Source: an uncultured Prochlorococcus sp. (GTDB lineage Bacteria; Cyanobacteriota; Cyanobacteriia; PCC-6307; Cyanobiaceae). Taken from it: a stretch of 64,000 nucleotides of DNA. The notes below the pieces were generated by a model. The model saw only the letters and a program-made list of their open reading frames with translations, did no database searches and was not told where the DNA came from. The DNA is taken from contig CAJWWR010000002.1 of NCBI GenBank assembly GCA_913048245.1, positions 1-64,000 of the forward strand, written 5' to 3'. Below are positions 60,580-64,000 of this stretch, piece by piece (position 1 is the first letter of the stretch; each line of letters opens with the position of its first letter). A program made the translations under genes and the position numbers.

Positions 60580-60894
60580 GTGATTTCATTGCTTGTAGAT
60601 TACTTACCAACTTTCGGATTTATATTAGGATTACTATTGTCATATTTGACATTAACATTTCTAATCAGACTCATACTAAGCTGGTATCCAAAAATTGATA
60701 TCAATAAAAGGGTATGGTTACCAGTTACTTTACCTACTAGTAGTATCTTACATATAACAAGAAAAGTTATACCTCCAATCGGTGGAGTGGACGTTTCACC
60801 AGTAATTTGGATAGGAATCGTAAGTTTCTTAAGAGAAATCCTGGTTGGTCAACAAGGATTAATTAATATAGCAATTCAACAAAATTTAAACTAA
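60580..60894 (+). CDS. YggT/Ycf19-family membrane protein
   Basis: A 104-residue protein with two membrane-associated hydrophobic regions. RLILSWYPKIDINKRVW and RKVIPPIGGVDVSPVIWI are the YggT-family signature (the R-x-LxSWF/Yp and RxxIPPxGGxDxSP motifs). In cyanobacteria and plastids Ycf19 relatives are linked to thylakoid and nucleoid organisation. The start is GTG at 60580. It is convergent with accC, ending 4 bases from its stop. Confidence 0.88.
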   Translation: MISLLVDYLPTFGFILGLLLSYLTLTFLIRLILSWYPKIDINKRVWLPVTLPTSSILHITRKVIPPIGGVDVSPVIWIGIVSFLREILVGQQGLINIAIQQNLN

Positions 60895-60898
60895 TTGC

Positions 60899-62248
60899 TT
60901 AAAAATTAGGCAATAGTTCTTCCTCAACATATTTTGTGTGGATTTTACCTTCCTTAAATTTATCTTTATCCAGAAGAGTTAAGTGAAAATTAATAGTTGT
61001 TGGAATACCAGTAACTGCACATTCATTTAGTGCCCTATTCATTCTTCTTATTGCTGTATTTCTATCTTTACCCCAAACAATTAATTTACCTATAAGAGAA
61101 TCATAAAAAGGAGGTATTTCATAACCTGTGTAAACATGGCTATCAACCCTGACGCCTGGTCCTCCTGGAGGAAGCCATCCTGTTATTCTTCCAGGTGAAG
61201 GGCGAAAATTATGCATTGGATCTTCGGCATTAATCCTGCATTCAATAGCATGTCCGTTTAGTTTTATATCTTCTTGAGTAAAATCCAATTGATTACCTGA
61301 AGCTATTTTAATTTGCTCAGCGATAAGATCTACTCCTGTTACCATTTCGGTAACCGGATGTTCTACCTGTATTCTTGTATTCATTTCCATAAAATAAAAA
61401 TTATCATTATCATCAACTAAAAACTCAACAGTACCTGCTCCCTCATATTTGATACTTTTTGCGGCGGCTTTAGCTGCATTGCCCATTTTTTCTCTTGTCT
61501 TAGCTGTAATAGTAGGACTAGGTGACTCCTCTAATAATTTTTGATGTCTTCTTTGCACGGAACAATCTCTCTCCCCTAGATGTATGACATTACCAGATTT
61601 ATCTGCAAGAATTTGAATCTCGACATGCCTTGGTTTTTTAATAAATTTTTCCATATATAAACCATCATTACCAAACGCAGCTTCTGCCTCGCCTTGAGCG
61701 GCCTTAAACATTTTTTCTAAAGTTTCCGGACTCTCAACAAGTCTCATACCGCGTCCACCGCCACCTGCAGTAGCCTTAATAATGACAGGATAACCTATTT
61801 TTTCAGCTAATAATGAAGCATCTTTAATTCCTGAAAGCAGTCCTTTACTACCTGGAACAGTTGGTACACCAACACCCTCCATGGTCTCTTTCGCAGTAGA
61901 TTTATCGCCCATTAATCTAATTGAATTAGGAGATGGACCTATAAAAATAATTCCATGATCATTACACATCTCAGCAAATTTATCATTTTCTGCCAAGAAG
62001 CCATAACCAGGATGTATTGCATCTACGCCTCTAGAAGTTGCAGCAGCAAGAATATTTGGAATATTTAAATAACTTTTATTACTTAATGAGTCTCCAACGC
62101 AAACTGCTTCATCAGCCAACTGTACATGTAATGCATTTTTATCAACAGTGCTGTAGACAGCAACAGTGGCAATTCCCAACTCTCGGCAACTTCTGATTAT
62201 ACGTAAAGCTATCTCTCCACGATTTGCGATTAAAACTTTCTCAACCAT
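60899..62248 (-). CDS. accC: Biotin carboxylase subunit of acetyl-CoA carboxylase
   Basis: A 449-residue ATP-grasp biotin carboxylase that carboxylates the biotin carrier for malonyl-CoA and fatty-acid synthesis. [19 protein letters not shown] is at the N-terminus, the glycine-rich ATP loop [12 protein letters not shown] is near 160, HVEIQILAD lies near 209, [20 protein letters not shown] near 230, and [22 protein letters not shown] near 285. The C-terminal domain is complete. AccB (BCCP) is not adjacent. It starts at ATG, 340 bases from the tRNA-Leu/LpxB-like gene pair on the other strand. Confidence 0.95.
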   Translation of the reverse strand: MVEKVLIANRGEIALRIIRSCRELGIATVAVYSTVDKNALHVQLADEAVCVGDSLSNKSYLNIPNILAAATSRGVDAIHPGYGFLAENDKFAEMCNDHGIIFIGPSPNSIRLMGDKSTAKETMEGVGVPTVPGSKGLLSGIKDASLLAEKIGYPVIIKATAGGGGRGMRLVESPETLEKMFKAAQGEAEAAFGNDGLYMEKFIKKPRHVEIQILADKSGNVIHLGERDCSVQRRHQKLLEESPSPTITAKTREKMGNAAKAAAKSIKYEGAGTVEFLVDDNDNFYFMEMNTRIQVEHPVTEMVTGVDLIAEQIKIASGNQLDFTQEDIKLNGHAIECRINAEDPMHNFRPSPGRITGWLPPGGPGVRVDSHVYTGYEIPPFYDSLIGKLIVWGKDRNTAIRRMNRALNECAVTGIPTTINFHLTLLDKDKFKEGKIHTKYVEEELLPNF

Positions 62249-62394
62249 TTCGAAAAAAATATAAAGATAAATACTTTGACTAAAGTACTTGAATAAGTTT
62301 TTTAAATTTTAAATAGTTCTTAGATTAACAATACAACCTTACAGGTTGATATGGTGAATTATTCTTTTAATGCAATAGTTATATATTCATAAAA

Positions 62395-62414
62395 TTCAAG
62401 GGGATAACCTTGAA
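62395..62414. other. Small hairpin upstream of tRNA-Leu
   Basis: TTCAAGG (62395-62401) and CCTTGAA (62408-62414) form a perfect 7-bp stem with loop GGATAA. A related AGGGATAA occurs at 62420-62427 just downstream. No T run follows. It could be an operator or an RNA element, given that tRNA-Leu starts 67 bases later. Confidence 0.35.
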
Positions 62415-62481
62415 AATTTAGGGATAATTTCCTGATAGAATGCAGTAAGCTTTAATAATGAATAAATTTAAGGCTTTAAAA

Positions 62482-62563
62482 GCGGACGTGGCGGAACTGG
62501 TAGACGCGCACGTCTAAGGAGCGTGTGGCTTTGGCCTTGCGAGTTCAAGTCTCGCCGTCCGCA
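62482..62563 (+). tRNA. tRNA-Leu, anticodon reads AAG
   Basis: An 82-nt class II tRNA. Acceptor GCGGACG/CGTCCGC with discriminator A, D arm GCG/CGC with GGTAGA loop (Leu-type), T arm GCGAG-TTCAAGT-CTCGC and a long variable arm (13 nt) are all present. With a 5-bp anticodon stem CACGT/GCGTG (the last pair T-G) the loop is CTAAGGA, so positions 34-36 read AAG. Class and D-loop support Leu. An A at position 34 is rare in bacteria outside tRNA-Arg(ACG) and would need deamination to inosine to read CUU/CUC/CUA. CCA is not encoded. Confidence 0.9.
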
Positions 62564-62589
62564 TTCATTAATTTACTTGTTTAGCTGCA

Positions 62590-63855
62590 ATGAAAAAAAA
62601 ATCAGTTGCAGTCATTTTTGTTTCAAACGGTCCAGGTGAACTAACAACCTGGGTAAAACCAGTTCTTTACGCATGCAAAGAAATCATACAAAAGTTACCA
62701 GCTTCCCATGAAATTGAATATCTTATGAGACTAGTTCTGGTACCGTGCCCGAATGCTACAGGCAAAGAATCAGTATTAGCGAAAAGTTGGGAACAATTCG
62801 AATTTATTTCATCAGCAAAACATTTTTGGAAATTATTAATAAATCCAGCTAAATTTGCAAGCTGGCCAAAACAAGGCCTAGTGGTATTTCTTGGGGGCGA
62901 TCAATTCTGGAGTATACTACTAGCAAAAAGACTTGGATATAAAAATATCACGTATGCAGAGTGGACCGCACGATGGCCGGCCTTGAATAAAGAAATTGCA
63001 GTCATGAATAAAGCAGTACAGGATAAATTACACAAGAAATTCCATAAAAAATGTCACATAATTGGTGATCTCATGGCAGATGTTCAAGACAATAATATTC
63101 TACCTAACAAGATAAAAAAGAAACGATGGATTGCACTTTTACCAGGTTCGAAAAAAGCCAAATTATCGGTAGGTATTCCTTTTTTGCTAGAGGTGGCAGA
63201 TTTAATAAATGATTCTAATAAAGATATTCATTTCATTATTCCAATGGCTCCTACAACAAGTATTCAAGAGTATTTATTTTTCCAGAGTGATCAAAATTCT
63301 ATTGCTAAAAATTATCGATCAAGGATTATAGACATTCAAAAATTAAATGATGATTGCTTTGATTATGAAGTCGAAACAAATAACCAAACAAAAATAAACA
63401 TTACCTTAAAACATCCAAGTTATGAAATCCTTACTGAATGCGATCTTGCAATAACAACAGTGGGGGCTAATACTGCAGAATTAGCCGCGATTAATTTGCC
63501 CATGATAGTTATACTTCCAACTCAGCATTTGAAAGTAATGAATGCTTGGGATGGCATAGTAGGAATAATAAGTAGAATACCTTTAATTAAGGCTATTCAA
63601 AATTTGGTAATTAAATATTGGTATTTAAGATCAAAGAAATTTTTTGCATGGCCAAATATTAAAGCACAATCACTGATTGTTCCAGAAAGAATTGGAGAAA
63701 TATTTCCTACTGATATTGCACAAGAGGTTTTATACATGATTGATAATAAAGATTATCTTTTAGAGCAAAAAAGAAATTTATCACTACAAAGAGGCGAAAA
63801 AGGTGCCTCTAATAAACTGGCTAAGTTAATATTCAAATCTCTTGAAAAATTTTAA
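62590..63855 (+). CDS. Second LpxB-like glycosyltransferase-family protein
   Basis: A 421-residue GT-B-like protein. N-terminal VFVSNGPGELTTWVKPVL, VPCPNATGKE, VVFLGGDQFWSILLAKRLGY and ALLPGSKKAKLSVGIPFLLEVA match the LpxB-like cyanobacterial family, and the late ITTVGANTAELAAINLPMIVILPTQHL corresponds to the nucleotide-sugar pocket. It is longer than and divergent from the LpxB-related protein at 8.8 kb but shares the SNGxGE opening. No lpxA, C or D is adjacent. It begins 27 bases after tRNA-Leu, and convergent with a partial gene at the edge. The product is unknown. Confidence 0.7.
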   Translation: MKKKSVAVIFVSNGPGELTTWVKPVLYACKEIIQKLPASHEIEYLMRLVLVPCPNATGKESVLAKSWEQFEFISSAKHFWKLLINPAKFASWPKQGLVVFLGGDQFWSILLAKRLGYKNITYAEWTARWPALNKEIAVMNKAVQDKLHKKFHKKCHIIGDLMADVQDNNILPNKIKKKRWIALLPGSKKAKLSVGIPFLLEVADLINDSNKDIHFIIPMAPTTSIQEYLFFQSDQNSIAKNYRSRIIDIQKLNDDCFDYEVETNNQTKINITLKHPSYEILTECDLAITTVGANTAELAAINLPMIVILPTQHLKVMNAWDGIVGIISRIPLIKAIQNLVIKYWYLRSKKFFAWPNIKAQSLIVPERIGEIFPTDIAQEVLYMIDNKDYLLEQKRNLSLQRGEKGASNKLAKLIFKSLEKF

Positions 63856-63858
63856 TAA

Positions 63859-64000
63859 TTACCATGGGTCATCTATTTCAATTGACTCTTTAGTCTGTAA
63901 ATCTTTTTTAAGCACTTCTTCCGAGATAGGTTCTACATCTAGTGCTTCTTTTGTTCTTTCAACTGGTCTTTTGGATGCACGATTTGTTGGAGTTCTTAGC
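63859..64000 (-). CDS. C-terminal fragment of an unidentified protein (partial)
   Basis: An open minus-strand frame continues beyond the right edge and ends with TAA at 63859-63861. The visible 46 residues are hydrophilic: RASKRPVERTKEAL, then EPISEEVLKKDLQTKE and a terminal SIEIDDPW. The acidic EIDDPW end is distinctive, but I do not recognise the family. Its stop lies 4 bases from the convergent LpxB-like gene. Confidence 0.6.
   Translation of the reverse strand, partial: LRTPTNRASKRPVERTKEALDVEPISEEVLKKDLQTKESIEIDDPW

Noticed and set aside
1-64000. CRISPR array, prophage, transposon or rRNA operon
   Set aside because: No regularly spaced repeats, integrase, transposase, phage structural genes or rRNA sequence were found on either strand by reading.

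Overview
The window looks like the chromosome of a high-light-adapted Prochlorococcus (marine picocyanobacterium). Base composition is very AT-rich and genes are packed with gaps of a few bases or outright overlaps. Recognisable cyanobacterial or photosynthesis genes include rpaA, ndhO, crtQ, psbX, two high-light-inducible (Hli) genes, ycf66, a Ycf19/YggT gene, a Ycf33-like gene, a CRR7-like gene and a probable petL. The strain cannot be fixed from the sequence alone. No insertion sequence, prophage, CRISPR array or rRNA operon is visible.

Layout. 1-4.1 kb: the tail of a probable holB, rpaA, then a loosely packed accessory-looking patch (a charged hypothetical gene, a strong terminator, a structured non-coding stretch, two tandem exported four-cysteine proteins) and a lone mreB. 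4.4-10.9 kb: tRNA-Asn, an orphan ECF/CbiO-type ATPase, UPF0367, cysK, a J-domain protein, ndhO, an SDR epimerase, a LpxB-related protein, a TPR protein and an IscA/SufA-type protein. 10.9-19.4 kb: crtQ with a SRPBCC gene, hemD-rbfA-Ycf33, a GST, an exported protein, CRR7-like, aroK, then a tightly overlapping trio (double PTPS-fold protein, RibD-type reductase, FemAB-like acyltransferase). 19.6-34.8 kb: DUF4346, petL-like, rimO, a VKOR-thioredoxin fusion with a second thioredoxin-like gene, nadB, DUF3120, a radical-SAM/PDZ protein, TolC, an IMPase, YihY, hli, an HtrA protease and an ABC-F protein. 34.8-48.8 kb: several tiny genes (including a Nif11-like one), an RHH regulator, ktrA-ktrB, an SLC13 permease, NDH-2, cysH, coaX, bcp, a phosphopantetheinyl transferase, rarA, pgm and DUF4912. 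48.8-64 kb: sufBCDS, an S9 peptidase, def, a HIT protein, a SbmA/ABCD-like exporter, an Hli-like gene, ycf66, psbX, YggT, accC, tRNA-Leu and a second LpxB-like gene.

How genes connect. Sulfur and Fe-S metabolism recurs: cysH and cysK make sulfide and cysteine, sufS and sufBCD mobilise sulfur into clusters, the IscA-type protein can carry clusters, and rimO and the other radical-SAM protein consume them. Envelope and oxidative-folding functions recur too: VKOR-Trx, HtrA, TolC and several small exported cysteine-containing proteins that are plausible disulfide clients. Most of the window is core housekeeping. The less ordinary material is the 1.2-3.0 kb patch, the duplicated thioredoxin domain, the pterin-reductase-acyltransferase trio, the Nif11-like and cysteine-rich microproteins, a tRNA-Leu that reads as anticodon AAG, and divergent gene pairs whose start codons physically overlap. 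I did not find a clear new multi-gene defence or mobile system.
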